A stretch of 49,319 nucleotides of DNA from Candidatus Nanopelagicaceae bacterium. Lineage in GTDB: Bacteria > Actinomycetota > Actinomycetes > Nanopelagicales > Nanopelagicaceae. The position numbers were made by a program, and so were the translations under genes. The stretch is taken from NCBI GenBank assembly GCA_947454425.1, contig CANGJV010000002.1, positions 1 through 49,319 on the forward strand, in the 5' to 3' direction. Below the pieces are notes generated by a model. It was not told where the DNA came from. It was given only the letters and a program-made list of their open reading frames with translations, and did no database searches. Shown in pieces: positions 33,268-42,416 of the stretch (positions are counted from its first letter, which is position 1; each line of letters begins with the position of its first letter).

Positions 33268-33777
33268 ATGCCTATAACCATCCCAAAGCCGACAAATCTC
33301 ATCCCAAAGCTTGTGAAAGCCAAGGTGCCAGTCTGGCTCGTGGCCGCAATAGTCGCAGCAGACGTTGTGGCTGTTCAACTAGCTCAGCCAAAAGAACCAA
33401 TTTGCACATTAAAGGTGGACTACCCCCATCATTCGACTTCAGTCAAGAAGTATTCAGGAGTCGACGCCATTAAAGTCAACATTGTTTCTAAGTGCGACGT
33501 GGATCAGTCTTACACATTGGTAGACGCGACGATTTTGGAAAAAGTGGGTGGCAAAATTCTTAACCACGATTTTTTACAAGTTAGAGCGAACGCCGATTCA
33601 GATCAACGGACAAAGGCGTTCTTTAAGAATCTTTGGAAGACTTGCAAATTCGGAAGTCAAGTCGAGTACGCAGGAAAAGCACGCGGAGAAGTGCATCTAG
33701 TAGGTGGAAAGGTTGTTTCTGTTTCAGATGACTCTGGAAAATACTTCCCACAAAAATGCCAAATTACGGCAAAATAG
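33268..33777 (+). CDS. Hypothetical exported/membrane-anchored protein, four-cysteine family
   Basis: N-terminal hydrophobic segment; same C-x29-C-x49-C-x37-C spacing as 31262..31741; TAGCTT-N6-ATG. Confidence 0.72.
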   Translation: MPITIPKPTNLIPKLVKAKVPVWLVAAIVAADVVAVQLAQPKEPICTLKVDYPHHSTSVKKYSGVDAIKVNIVSKCDVDQSYTLVDATILEKVGGKILNHDFLQVRANADSDQRTKAFFKNLWKTCKFGSQVEYAGKARGEVHLVGGKVVSVSDDSGKYFPQKCQITAK

Positions 33778-33781
33778 GAGG

Positions 33782-34282
33782 ATGAGCTTGTTTGAGAAGT
33801 ATCTTGCTCTTGGCCAATGGATTAGCCAAGAGGAACAGCTTGCACTTTATAAGTATTTGAGCAGAACAAAAGCTTCTGCTTATCGTGATGATGCAAAAAG
33901 ATTATTGGCTGAAGGCGAATTGATAAGACAAATTGCAGATGGTGAAATTTTATATAGGGTTTTGCGAAATAAACTCATATATAGAGCAAAAGAAATGAAT
34001 CGCGCGGAGTATTCCGAGGTAATCCGTGAAGTAAATCTAAGCAGATTTCATTCAGTAAATATTTCTAAGTTTGTGAAGTTTTTTGCTCAAGCTGAGGTGG
34101 ATGTCATTTGCAATTACCCTTTGCCTGGAATCGACCAAGAAGCAGGAAGTGGCTTTAATTGGGTCGTATTCCCATGTTACGACTTAAATTATTATTCACG
34201 TGGCAAGGGCAAAGTTAAGGGCTTTCTGATGAAGTTACGAGCGAAAGATCATGAACTTCTTCAGAAACTTCTCGCTTCTTAG
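33782..34282 (+). CDS. Hypothetical protein
   Basis: Met at 33782 preceded by GGAGG; internal to longer ORF-track entry 33704..34282. Confidence 0.65.
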   Translation: MSLFEKYLALGQWISQEEQLALYKYLSRTKASAYRDDAKRLLAEGELIRQIADGEILYRVLRNKLIYRAKEMNRAEYSEVIREVNLSRFHSVNISKFVKFFAQAEVDVICNYPLPGIDQEAGSGFNWVVFPCYDLNYYSRGKGKVKGFLMKLRAKDHELLQKLLAS

Positions 34283-34285
34283 CTC

Positions 34286-34307
34286 TGCTCATTTCCCGCA
34301 ATGAGCA
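34286..34307. repeat. Short inverted repeat, possible weak terminator
   Basis: 8-bp stem tgctcatt/aatgagca with 6-nt loop; no T-tract. Confidence 0.4.
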
Positions 34308-34320
34308 ATAGAATCTAGCC

Positions 34321-34581
34321 ATGCGCACACATTGGCTCTGGGTAAAGAACAACTGGAAACGTCTGCCTCATCCCATTCGTTGGATAGTCGCCTCTTCTGT
34401 AGGTTTCACGCTCTTCATTCTTGGAATCATCTTTATGTTTCTGCCAGGGCCGGGGATCCCATTGATTATTGGCGGCCTAGCAATCCTTGCAACTGAATTT
34501 GCGTGGGCTGAAGTTTTATTAAATCGCACCAAGCATCATGCTGCTAAGGCAGTAACTAAAGTTCGAAAGAAGAAGCCTTAG
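34321..34581 (+). CDS. PGPGW-type small membrane protein
   Basis: FLPGPGIPLIIGGLAILATEFAWA; TAGAAT-N6-ATG. Confidence 0.85.
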   Translation: MRTHWLWVKNNWKRLPHPIRWIVASSVGFTLFILGIIFMFLPGPGIPLIIGGLAILATEFAWAEVLLNRTKHHAAKAVTKVRKKKP

Positions 34582-35996
34582 ATCTCAACGCCGATGTACT
34601 TGGTCTGCAAGAACTCGTGAATTCCATCGAAGCCACCTTCGCGACCAAGACCTGACTGCTTGACTCCACCGAATGGCGCTGCAGGATCAGAGAGCATGCC
34701 GCGGTTGATTCCAACCATTCCAGCTTCTAACCCTTCAGCAAAGCGGATTGCTCGCTTGAGATCTTCAGAGTAAACGTAACTAATAAGACCGTACTCGGTG
34801 TCATTTGCTAGCGCGAGAGCTTCTTCATCTGTATCAAAGAGAACAACTGGTGCAACAGGTCCAAAGACTTCGTTTGCGAGAATCTCATCGTTCTTTGGAA
34901 CTTCGATCACTGTTGGAGGGTAGAAAGCACCTGGGCCATCAGGTGTTGTTCCACCTGTGTGAATTTTTGCTCCGCGAGAAGTTGCGCCATCAACCAGCTC
35001 GGCAATTTTATTGCGCTCTTTCATTGAAACAGATGCGCCGAGAGTGATACCAGCATTGCGACCGACTCCCATAGTCATTGCAGCCATTGTCTTTGTGAAC
35101 TCTGCAATAAATTTATCTCCGATTGATCGTGCAACATAAATCCGGTTAGCAGCTGTACATGCAGCGCCACCATTGCGCATCTTCGCCAACATTAAACCTT
35201 TAACTGCTTCTTCAATATTTGCATCTTCCAGTACTACGAATGGCGCGTTTCCACCGAGCTCCATAGAACAACGGATGACTTGATCTGCAGCTTCGCGTAA
35301 CAAAATCTTTCCAACTGCCGTTGAACCAGTAAACGATAGATTCTTAACTCGTGAGTCGTGAAGCAACTGCGAGACTGCCGGCCCCGTCTGAGCTGGAAGA
35401 ATTACATTGATAACTCCCTTTGGAAGTCCAGCACGTTCCATAATGTCTGCGATTGCAAGAACAGTAAGTGGAGTCTCGCCAGCAGGTTTCAAAATCATTG
35501 TGCATCCGGCCGCAACAGCTGGACCAATCTTGCGAGTTGCCATTCCTGCTGGGAAGTTCCACGGAGTAATAAGGAGTGAGACGCCAATAGGTTGGTGTGT
35601 TACCAAGATGCGCTTATCGCCAGATGGTGAAAGTCTGAAGTCTCCTGATGTGCGAACTGCTTCTTCTGAGAACCAACGGAAGAATTCAGCTGCATAAGCA
35701 ACCTCACCTCTTGCATCAGGCATTGCCTTGCCATTTTCGCGTGAGATTAACTCTGCGATCTGCTCTGCCTCAGCAGTCATGATTTCAAAGGCCTTGCGCA
35801 AAATCTCACCACGCACGCGAGGGGCAGTCTTCGCCCAATCGGCTGCGACTCGATCTGCTGCTGCGAGTGCGGCAAAATTCTGTTCGTCACTCGAGGTAGC
35901 GACTGAGGCGATAACTGAGCCATCGCTCGGGTCAATTACCTCAAGAGTGCCGCTTCCATCTACCCATTGACCATCGATATATAACTGAGTGCGCAT
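34578..35996 (-). CDS. gabD: NAD(P)-dependent succinate-semialdehyde dehydrogenase-like aldehyde dehydrogenase
   Basis: TPWNFPAGMATRKIGPAVAAGCT, FTGSTAVGK, MELGGNAPFVVLEDA, NGGAACTAANRIYV. Confidence 0.88.
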   Translation of the reverse strand: MRTQLYIDGQWVDGSGTLEVIDPSDGSVIASVATSSDEQNFAALAAADRVAADWAKTAPRVRGEILRKAFEIMTAEAEQIAELISRENGKAMPDARGEVAYAAEFFRWFSEEAVRTSGDFRLSPSGDKRILVTHQPIGVSLLITPWNFPAGMATRKIGPAVAAGCTMILKPAGETPLTVLAIADIMERAGLPKGVINVILPAQTGPAVSQLLHDSRVKNLSFTGSTAVGKILLREAADQVIRCSMELGGNAPFVVLEDANIEEAVKGLMLAKMRNGGAACTAANRIYVARSIGDKFIAEFTKTMAAMTMGVGRNAGITLGASVSMKERNKIAELVDGATSRGAKIHTGGTTPDGPGAFYPPTVIEVPKNDEILANEVFGPVAPVVLFDTDEEALALANDTEYGLISYVYSEDLKRAIRFAEGLEAGMVGINRGMLSDPAAPFGGVKQSGLGREGGFDGIHEFLQTKYIGVEI

Positions 35997-36061
35997 AAGA
36001 TGAGCCTACCAAAACCGGTAGTTACGAGTCGTTGCAGCTAGTGCACAAAAGGAGTCTTAAC

Positions 36062-38398
36062 GTGGCTAAGTCGTGGACAGATGGCGCACCTCAGCCCGTT
36101 GCTCTCCAAGAACATGCGCACCTCAAAGATCCGTTGCGCTACAAGATTAAGCGTGCATTCTTAGGCGCTCCGCATAACCGCCATTCGCTTGGACATCAGC
36201 GTCTTGATAAGAAGTACGCCCTTGGAATTCTCTCATCTGACTGCATCTCATCATCTGCATATGGTTCAGAACAGATTTTGATTGCTTTGTTACCTGCATT
36301 TGGATTAGCTGCATTTGGAATTTTGATGCCGATGACTGCGGTCGTTCTCGTCATTCTTACTTTATTAACTCTCTCTTATCGAAACGTAATCGATGTCTAT
36401 ACAAAAACTGGCGGCGCATACATTGTTGCGAGAGATAACTTTGGTCCGGTAGTTGCACAGGTTGCTGCTGTTGCTCTCATGCTGGATTACATTGTTACCG
36501 TTGCAGTTCAATCTGCTGCTGGTGTAGCTGCAATTATTTCTACATTTCCTTCACTAGGTGAATGGAAAATGGAGATGATCTTTGCCGTCATCGGAATCTT
36601 GACTTTTGGAAACTTGCGTGGAGTAAAAGAAGCTGGCAAAGCTTTCGCAATGCCAACGTACTTCTTCGTCGGTTGTATGTTTATCGTCTTCGTGATGGGA
36701 ACGTGGCGCCTCATTAACGGCACTCTCCCAATGCTCGATCCTCACGCTGCAGGTGCAGTTGAGATTGGACATTCACAAGGGCTATTAACAGCGGCATCAA
36801 TATTTATTTTGCTTCGCGCATTCGCCAATGGCGGTTCATCTCTTACCGGGCTTGAGGCAATCTCTGATGGAGTCGCTCTCTTTAAGGCTCCAGAACATAC
36901 AAATGCAAAGCGAACCATGGTGATTATGAGTTCTTTACTCGGTTCGCTTGTTCTTGGCGTCTCATGGTTTGCAGGGCACGTGCACGCTGTCCCTTACACA
37001 TCGGGTGCACCAACTGTTATTTCACAGATTGCAAAAGCAGCAGTAGGCACAGGCGGATTTGGTTCCACGATGTTCGTATTGGTACAGCTTGCAACAATGC
37101 TTATTCTCTTTGCGGGAGCAAATACAACATATAGCGCTTTCCCATTACTCGTAAACTTTGTAGCAACAGATGGCTATCTTCCACGTCAACTTACAAAGCG
37201 CGGTCACCGCCTTGCCTTTTCAAATGGAATCTTGCTCCTTTCCGGTGGTGGAATTCTTCTCGTAACTCTGACCTCTGGTTCAGTCGAAAAGCTTGTAGCT
37301 TTTTACGCTCTTGGCGTCTTTACTGGCTTCACCTTGGCTGGCGCAGGAATGACGAAACACGCCCTCCGTACTCGTCCTAAGAATTGGCAATGGAAGGTAG
37401 CCATCAATTCCATCTCTGCCGCAGTTTCATTCCTCGTAGTGATCATCTTCTCTGTTGTTAAATTTAGCGAGGGCGCTTGGATGGTTCTGGTTGCTGCCCC
37501 AATTCTCGTCTTTGTATTCCTGAGATTCCGCAAGCAATATGTACGTGAGCAAGCTGCGCTTAAGGTTCATGACGAGCATGAGCGAGCAACTTCAATTGCA
37601 CGTCACGATGTAACAATCTTGGTAGATAACGTCGATCTAGCAACAGTTGGTGCAGTTCGTTATGCGCGTAGCTTGAAGCCTCACAAGATTAAGGCAGTTC
37701 ACTTTGTAATTGATGATATTCATGCAGAGGAAATCAAGAGCGCTTGGGCAGAGTCAGAAGCTCTAGAAGATGTACAACTAGAACTTATTGACTGTCCGGA
37801 TCGTCGTATTGCTAACTCTGTTGTTGATTATGCAATCCGAAAGACTGAGAAGCCAGATGTCGAACTGACTCTCCTTCTACCACGACGTTCTTATTCACGA
37901 TTCTTAGGGCGATTACTCCATGATCAAACCGCTGAAGAAATCGCTGCACCAATTTCACAGCTTCAACGTGTAGTTGCAACGATTATTCCGTTCGATGTAA
38001 ACAATATAACTTCACGTCGTTCAGTCCTCATTCATGAAGAGCATGTTGGCCCTAAGGAAGCAGCACCTGTGGCTTCAACACCAGCTGCTCGTGCTGATAT
38101 GCCTTTTACTCCAATTAGCCATTACGCCGAACACATCACGCCGATTGGCAAAATCGAATGGCGTAAGCGCGCACATGTGCAGGGTCGTGTCACTTCAGTT
38201 ACGACTGCTCCTCGTGGAAGCGCGCCATCTCTTCAGGTTGAGGTTTGGGATGAGACAGGTGGAGTCACACTCAACTTCCTTGGTCGCCGCGAAATTGCAG
38301 GGCTTGAAGTTGGGATGGAGCTTCGCGCAGAAGGAATGGTTGGTGAAGATGAGGGAACTCTCGTAATCCTCAATCCATCCTACGAGTTAGTTATTTAA
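36062..38398 (+). CDS. APC-superfamily permease (KimA-like) with C-terminal USP-like and OB-fold regions
   Basis: GTG start after AAAGGAG; LGILSSDCISSSAYGSEQIL, KTGGAYIVARDNFG; cytosolic HDVTILVDNVDLATVGAVRYARSL; C-terminal RAHVQGRVTSV...LQVEVWDETGGVTLNFLGRREIAGLEVGMELRAEGMV. Confidence 0.85.
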   Translation: MAKSWTDGAPQPVALQEHAHLKDPLRYKIKRAFLGAPHNRHSLGHQRLDKKYALGILSSDCISSSAYGSEQILIALLPAFGLAAFGILMPMTAVVLVILTLLTLSYRNVIDVYTKTGGAYIVARDNFGPVVAQVAAVALMLDYIVTVAVQSAAGVAAIISTFPSLGEWKMEMIFAVIGILTFGNLRGVKEAGKAFAMPTYFFVGCMFIVFVMGTWRLINGTLPMLDPHAAGAVEIGHSQGLLTAASIFILLRAFANGGSSLTGLEAISDGVALFKAPEHTNAKRTMVIMSSLLGSLVLGVSWFAGHVHAVPYTSGAPTVISQIAKAAVGTGGFGSTMFVLVQLATMLILFAGANTTYSAFPLLVNFVATDGYLPRQLTKRGHRLAFSNGILLLSGGGILLVTLTSGSVEKLVAFYALGVFTGFTLAGAGMTKHALRTRPKNWQWKVAINSISAAVSFLVVIIFSVVKFSEGAWMVLVAAPILVFVFLRFRKQYVREQAALKVHDEHERATSIARHDVTILVDNVDLATVGAVRYARSLKPHKIKAVHFVIDDIHAEEIKSAWAESEALEDVQLELIDCPDRRIANSVVDYAIRKTEKPDVELTLLLPRRSYSRFLGRLLHDQTAEEIAAPISQLQRVVATIIPFDVNNITSRRSVLIHEEHVGPKEAAPVASTPAARADMPFTPISHYAEHITPIGKIEWRKRAHVQGRVTSVTTAPRGSAPSLQVEVWDETGGVTLNFLGRREIAGLEVGMELRAEGMVGEDEGTLVILNPSYELVI

Positions 38399-38847
38399 GA
38401 TTTATCTTTAAAGAAATCTGTAAGTAGCGCTGCGCATTCTTTTTCTAACACCCCAGATGTCACATCAATCTTAAAAATTGAACGTGGGTCGCGAAGAATG
38501 TCCCAGACCGAGCCAACTGCTCCAGCCTTTTCATCCCATGCACCAAAGATCACTTTATTAATTCGAGATTGGGCGATAGCGCCAGCGCACATGGCACAGG
38601 GTTCAAGTGTGACGATTAATGTGCAGTCATCAAGTCTAGATTTTTGCAGGCGGGCTGCGGCGTTACGAATCGCAACCACCTCTGCATGTGCCGTCGGATC
38701 ATTATTAGCTTCGCGTTCATTGAAGCCTTTTCCGATGACGACTCCATCACTGTTAATCACGATTGCGCCTACGGGAACGTCGCCTCTCTCTGTTGCGGCG
38801 TGAGCAACTTCAAGGGCCATGCGCATAAGTTCCTCGCTATTCTGCAT
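38395..38847 (-). CDS. tadA: tRNA adenosine(34) deaminase
   Basis: PTAHAEVVAIRNAA, TLEPCAMCAGAIAQSRI. Confidence 0.93.
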   Translation of the reverse strand: MQNSEELMRMALEVAHAATERGDVPVGAIVINSDGVVIGKGFNEREANNDPTAHAEVVAIRNAAARLQKSRLDDCTLIVTLEPCAMCAGAIAQSRINKVIFGAWDEKAGAVGSVWDILRDPRSIFKIDVTSGVLEKECAALLTDFFKDKS

Positions 38848-38876
38848 AGCCCGACTTTATCGGTAAGGTTGGAACC

Positions 38877-39515
38877 ATGAAAGTACATGTTGCCAATCAC
38901 CCGCTTATCTCTCACAAGTTAACTGTTCTCCGTGATGAGCGCACTGATTCGCCTACTTTCCGTCGGTTAGTGGAAGAGCTCGTAACACTTCTTGCCTACG
39001 AAGCTACTCGAGATGTAAAGACAGTTTCCGTGAAGATAAAGACTCCAGTTACCGAAACAACTGGTCTAAAAATGGCAGAGCCTCGTCCTGTTGTTGTTCC
39101 AATTCTCCGAGCCGGGCTCGGAATGCTTGAGGGAATGACGAAATTACTTCCCACTGCTCAAGTTGGTTTCCTCGGCATGGTCCGAGATGAAAAAACTTTG
39201 CAAGCAAGTACATATGCAAATCGCCTTCCAGAAGATCTAGCGGGGCGTCAATGCTTTGTTCTAGATCCAATGTTGGCAACTGGCGGAACTCTTGTTGCCG
39301 CATTTAATTTCCTTATTGAACGTGGAGCAACTGAGATCACTGCAATCTGTCTCCTTGCAGCCCCAGAGGGAATCAAAATTGTTGAAGATGCTTTTAAAGA
39401 TTCTGGGGTACCAATTACCTTGGTGACAGGTTCACTCGACGAAAAGCTCAACGAACATGGTTATATCGTTCCTGGTCTTGGGGATGCTGGAGACCGTCTC
39501 TACGGTGTCGTGTAA
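38877..39515 (+). CDS. upp: Uracil phosphoribosyltransferase
   Basis: [45 protein letters not shown]. Confidence 0.97.
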   Translation: MKVHVANHPLISHKLTVLRDERTDSPTFRRLVEELVTLLAYEATRDVKTVSVKIKTPVTETTGLKMAEPRPVVVPILRAGLGMLEGMTKLLPTAQVGFLGMVRDEKTLQASTYANRLPEDLAGRQCFVLDPMLATGGTLVAAFNFLIERGATEITAICLLAAPEGIKIVEDAFKDSGVPITLVTGSLDEKLNEHGYIVPGLGDAGDRLYGVV

Positions 39516-40901
39516 ATGGCATCAACATCACCTGGGTATGGGATCACTATTCGTGTCGAAGGTGCGCCTGAACTCCAACCTGTAGCTCTTGTCACTGCAA
39601 CTGTCACCTCAGCCGGTGCGACTATCACTGCACTTGATGTTGTGGAATCGACTTTAGATAAGGTAGTTGTCGACATCACTTGCGATACGGTCGATAAAGA
39701 TCATGCGCAGGAAATTAATGCGGCCCTCGCCGCACATGCTGGGCTTACAGTTCGAAAGGTAAGTGACCGTACCTTCTTGCTCCACCTTGGTGGAAAGATT
39801 GAGATTAATTCAAAGGTCCCTCTTAAGACTCGTGATGATTTATCACGTGCCTACACTCCAGGGGTTGCGAGAATCTGCGAAGCTATTGTTGAAGATCCAT
39901 CTGACGTTCGACGTTTAACTATGAAGCGCAATACCGTAGCTGTAGTGACGGATGGCTCTGCAGTACTTGGCCTTGGAAATATTGGTCCAGCGGCAGCCTT
40001 GCCAGTAATGGAAGGTAAGGCGGTACTTTTCAAGCGTTTTGCTGATATTGATGCATGGCCAGTCTGTCTTGATACACAAGATGTCGATGAGATTGTTCGC
40101 ACCGTTCAACTGATCGCCCCTGTTTATGGTGGCATTAACTTGGAGGACATCTCTGCACCTCGCTGTTTTGAGGTTGAAGCGCGTCTACGAGAGCTCTTGG
40201 ATATCCCGGTCTTTCACGATGATCAACATGGAACCGCAATCGTTGTTTCTGCTGCGCTCCGAAACTCTTTAAAACTCGTAAAGAAGAATCTTGGCGATGT
40301 AAAAATCGTCATGAGTGGCGCTGGGGCAGCTGGAACTGCAATTGCACGGCTACTGGTCTTAAGTGGTGCTAAAAATATTATTGCCTACGATAAAGATGGA
40401 GTTATCTCTAAATCCTCTGCCGGTGAAGACGATATGCGCCAGTGGTTTAAAGAGAATTCAAACCCGGATAACTTCCTCGGTGATATCCATCAAGCCATGG
40501 TTGGCGCAGATGTATTCATCGGTGTGAGCGCGCCAGATGTGCTCGTCGAAGCAGATATTGCAGCTATGGCTAAAGATTCAATTGTCTTCGCACTTGCAAA
40601 TCCAAATCCAGAGATAGATCCAGCTATTGCTCGCAAGTACGCAACAGTTGTTGCGACTGGACGAAGTGATCAGCCAAATCAAATCAACAATGTTCTGGCC
40701 TTTCCAGGAATATTCCGTGGTTTGCTTGATGCTGGAGCTCGAAAGATTTCAGATGACCTCCTTGCGGCGGCGGCCGATGCAATTGCAGATTGTGTGACTG
40801 ATTCACAACTTAACGCTTCATTTATTGTTCCGAGCGTCTTTGACCCACAGGTTGTGACAAAAGTTGCTGCCGCTGTGAAAAAGATTTCTCAACGGGGCTA
40901 A
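39516..40901 (+). CDS. NAD(P)-dependent malic enzyme with N-terminal ACT domain
   Basis: N-terminal ACT-like [80 protein letters not shown]. Confidence 0.94.
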   Translation: MASTSPGYGITIRVEGAPELQPVALVTATVTSAGATITALDVVESTLDKVVVDITCDTVDKDHAQEINAALAAHAGLTVRKVSDRTFLLHLGGKIEINSKVPLKTRDDLSRAYTPGVARICEAIVEDPSDVRRLTMKRNTVAVVTDGSAVLGLGNIGPAAALPVMEGKAVLFKRFADIDAWPVCLDTQDVDEIVRTVQLIAPVYGGINLEDISAPRCFEVEARLRELLDIPVFHDDQHGTAIVVSAALRNSLKLVKKNLGDVKIVMSGAGAAGTAIARLLVLSGAKNIIAYDKDGVISKSSAGEDDMRQWFKENSNPDNFLGDIHQAMVGADVFIGVSAPDVLVEADIAAMAKDSIVFALANPNPEIDPAIARKYATVVATGRSDQPNQINNVLAFPGIFRGLLDAGARKISDDLLAAAADAIADCVTDSQLNASFIVPSVFDPQVVTKVAAAVKKISQRG

Positions 40902-41507
40902 ATGAACAGCTTTGCAGCTTCATTTGATAGCCAGTTCTCTTCGCTAGCGCCGTTCTTTCTCTACATTTTTGTGGCGGGAATAGTTTTCATTGAAACCGGT
41001 CTCCTCTTTGGATTCTTTCTCCCCGGTGATTCGATTCTCTTTAGCGCTGGATTAGTTGCGGCAGCGCATGGAGATATCAATATTCTCTTGCTCGTTACAT
41101 TGATTGTTGTAGCTGCATTCTTCGGAGATCAAGTTGGATTCGTTCTCGGTCGAGTGATTGGCCGCCCGTATCTTGAGAAGCGAGAGTCTCCTAGGGTTCA
41201 ACGGCTGATAGTCAACGCCGAGCGCTTCTATCAACAGACCGGTTGGTGGGCGGTAGTAGCGGCACGTTTCTTTCCATGGGTTCGTACCTTTGTTCCACCG
41301 ATTGCCGGTGCTTCAAAGATGAATTACTACAAGTTCTTATCCGCCAATTTAGTCGGCGCAATCCTCTGGGGCGCTGGAATTACACTGGCCGGATTCTATG
41401 CCGCAACTCTGCCGTGGGTGAAGACTTCTTCCTATGCAATTGCAGGGTTCTTTATTCTTGCTTCTACCGTTTCGGTAATTGTGAATTATTCACGCCGCCC
41501 ACAATAA
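40902..41507 (+). CDS. DedA family membrane protein
   Basis: ETGLLFGFFLPGDSILFSAGLVAA, GDQVGFVLGRVIG, ARFFPWVRTFVPPIAGASKM. Confidence 0.93.
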   Translation: MNSFAASFDSQFSSLAPFFLYIFVAGIVFIETGLLFGFFLPGDSILFSAGLVAAAHGDINILLLVTLIVVAAFFGDQVGFVLGRVIGRPYLEKRESPRVQRLIVNAERFYQQTGWWAVVAARFFPWVRTFVPPIAGASKMNYYKFLSANLVGAILWGAGITLAGFYAATLPWVKTSSYAIAGFFILASTVSVIVNYSRRPQ

Positions 41508-42414
41508 CTCCGAGGTAGGTCAGCGCGATTCCGGTTACAAGGTACCAACTGACATTTACTCCGTTGGTAGGAGATATCAAATCGATAAGCAGCGATCCAA
41601 GAAGGTTTCCGCCAACGCTAAAGAGCGTGAATGTAAGTACCCCAAGGTGTTGCACAATTTTTGATGTAAAAGCAATGTAGATAACTCCAATTACTCCACC
41701 TGTATATATCCACCAAGGGCCCGCGGGCAGAGCAGTTACCTTTGCATTCCCAAAAATAATAATGAGAAGCAAGAAGAGTGATAGGAAAGCTGTTCCCATA
41801 AAGAAATTAAGTAGTGAAGTTGTGTAACTCTGGTGAGAGAACTCATTGATGCGACCATTAAGTGCACGTTGAACTCCAACAACTGCACCCGCAACTCCCG
41901 CCATAAGAACTGCAAGGAGCTCGAGGTTTGCACCTTCAATTCGGTCGTAAACAGAGACTAAGACTGCGAAGATAGTAAAGAGTGCAGCGGCGACGCGACG
42001 GATTGTTATTCCTTTCTTACCGCCGCCTGTTAAACCTAAGCGATCCACAAGAAGCGATGCAGCGGTCTGTCCTGCGATTGAGGCAACGGAATAAATGGCA
42101 ACGCCTATTACAGGCACGGTGTGAGTCTGAATTGCGACAAAGGATCCGCCAAGTGCACCAGCGAATAGTGTCCATCGTGGAATCTCGCGACGAGATACAG
42201 CCCCGCTTAAATTGCGAACGCCTAATTTAATTGACGGCGAGAAGAGAGCGATGAAGGCAATTATTACAAGGCCTGATGTGAATGAGATTAAGGCAGCTTC
42301 TACTCCATTATTTAAGCGATGAGATAATTCGCCATTTGCTCGGGCTTGTAACGCAATCATTGCTCCGGAAATAGTTGCCAAAATATCTAATCTTTGAGTC
42401 GCCTTTGACAACAT
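41464..42414 (-). CDS. DMT-type transporter, DUF606/YdcZ-like duplicated domains
   Basis: 316 aa; two EamA/YdcZ-like halves (ALQARANGELSHRLNNGVEAALISF; GVQRALNGRINEFSHQSYTTSLLNFFMG). Confidence 0.82.
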   Translation of the reverse strand: MLSKATQRLDILATISGAMIALQARANGELSHRLNNGVEAALISFTSGLVIIAFIALFSPSIKLGVRNLSGAVSRREIPRWTLFAGALGGSFVAIQTHTVPVIGVAIYSVASIAGQTAASLLVDRLGLTGGGKKGITIRRVAAALFTIFAVLVSVYDRIEGANLELLAVLMAGVAGAVVGVQRALNGRINEFSHQSYTTSLLNFFMGTAFLSLFLLLIIIFGNAKVTALPAGPWWIYTGGVIGVIYIAFTSKIVQHLGVLTFTLFSVGGNLLGSLLIDLISPTNGVNVSWYLVTGIALTYLGVIVGGVNNSQLPKR

Positions 42415-42416
42415 TT

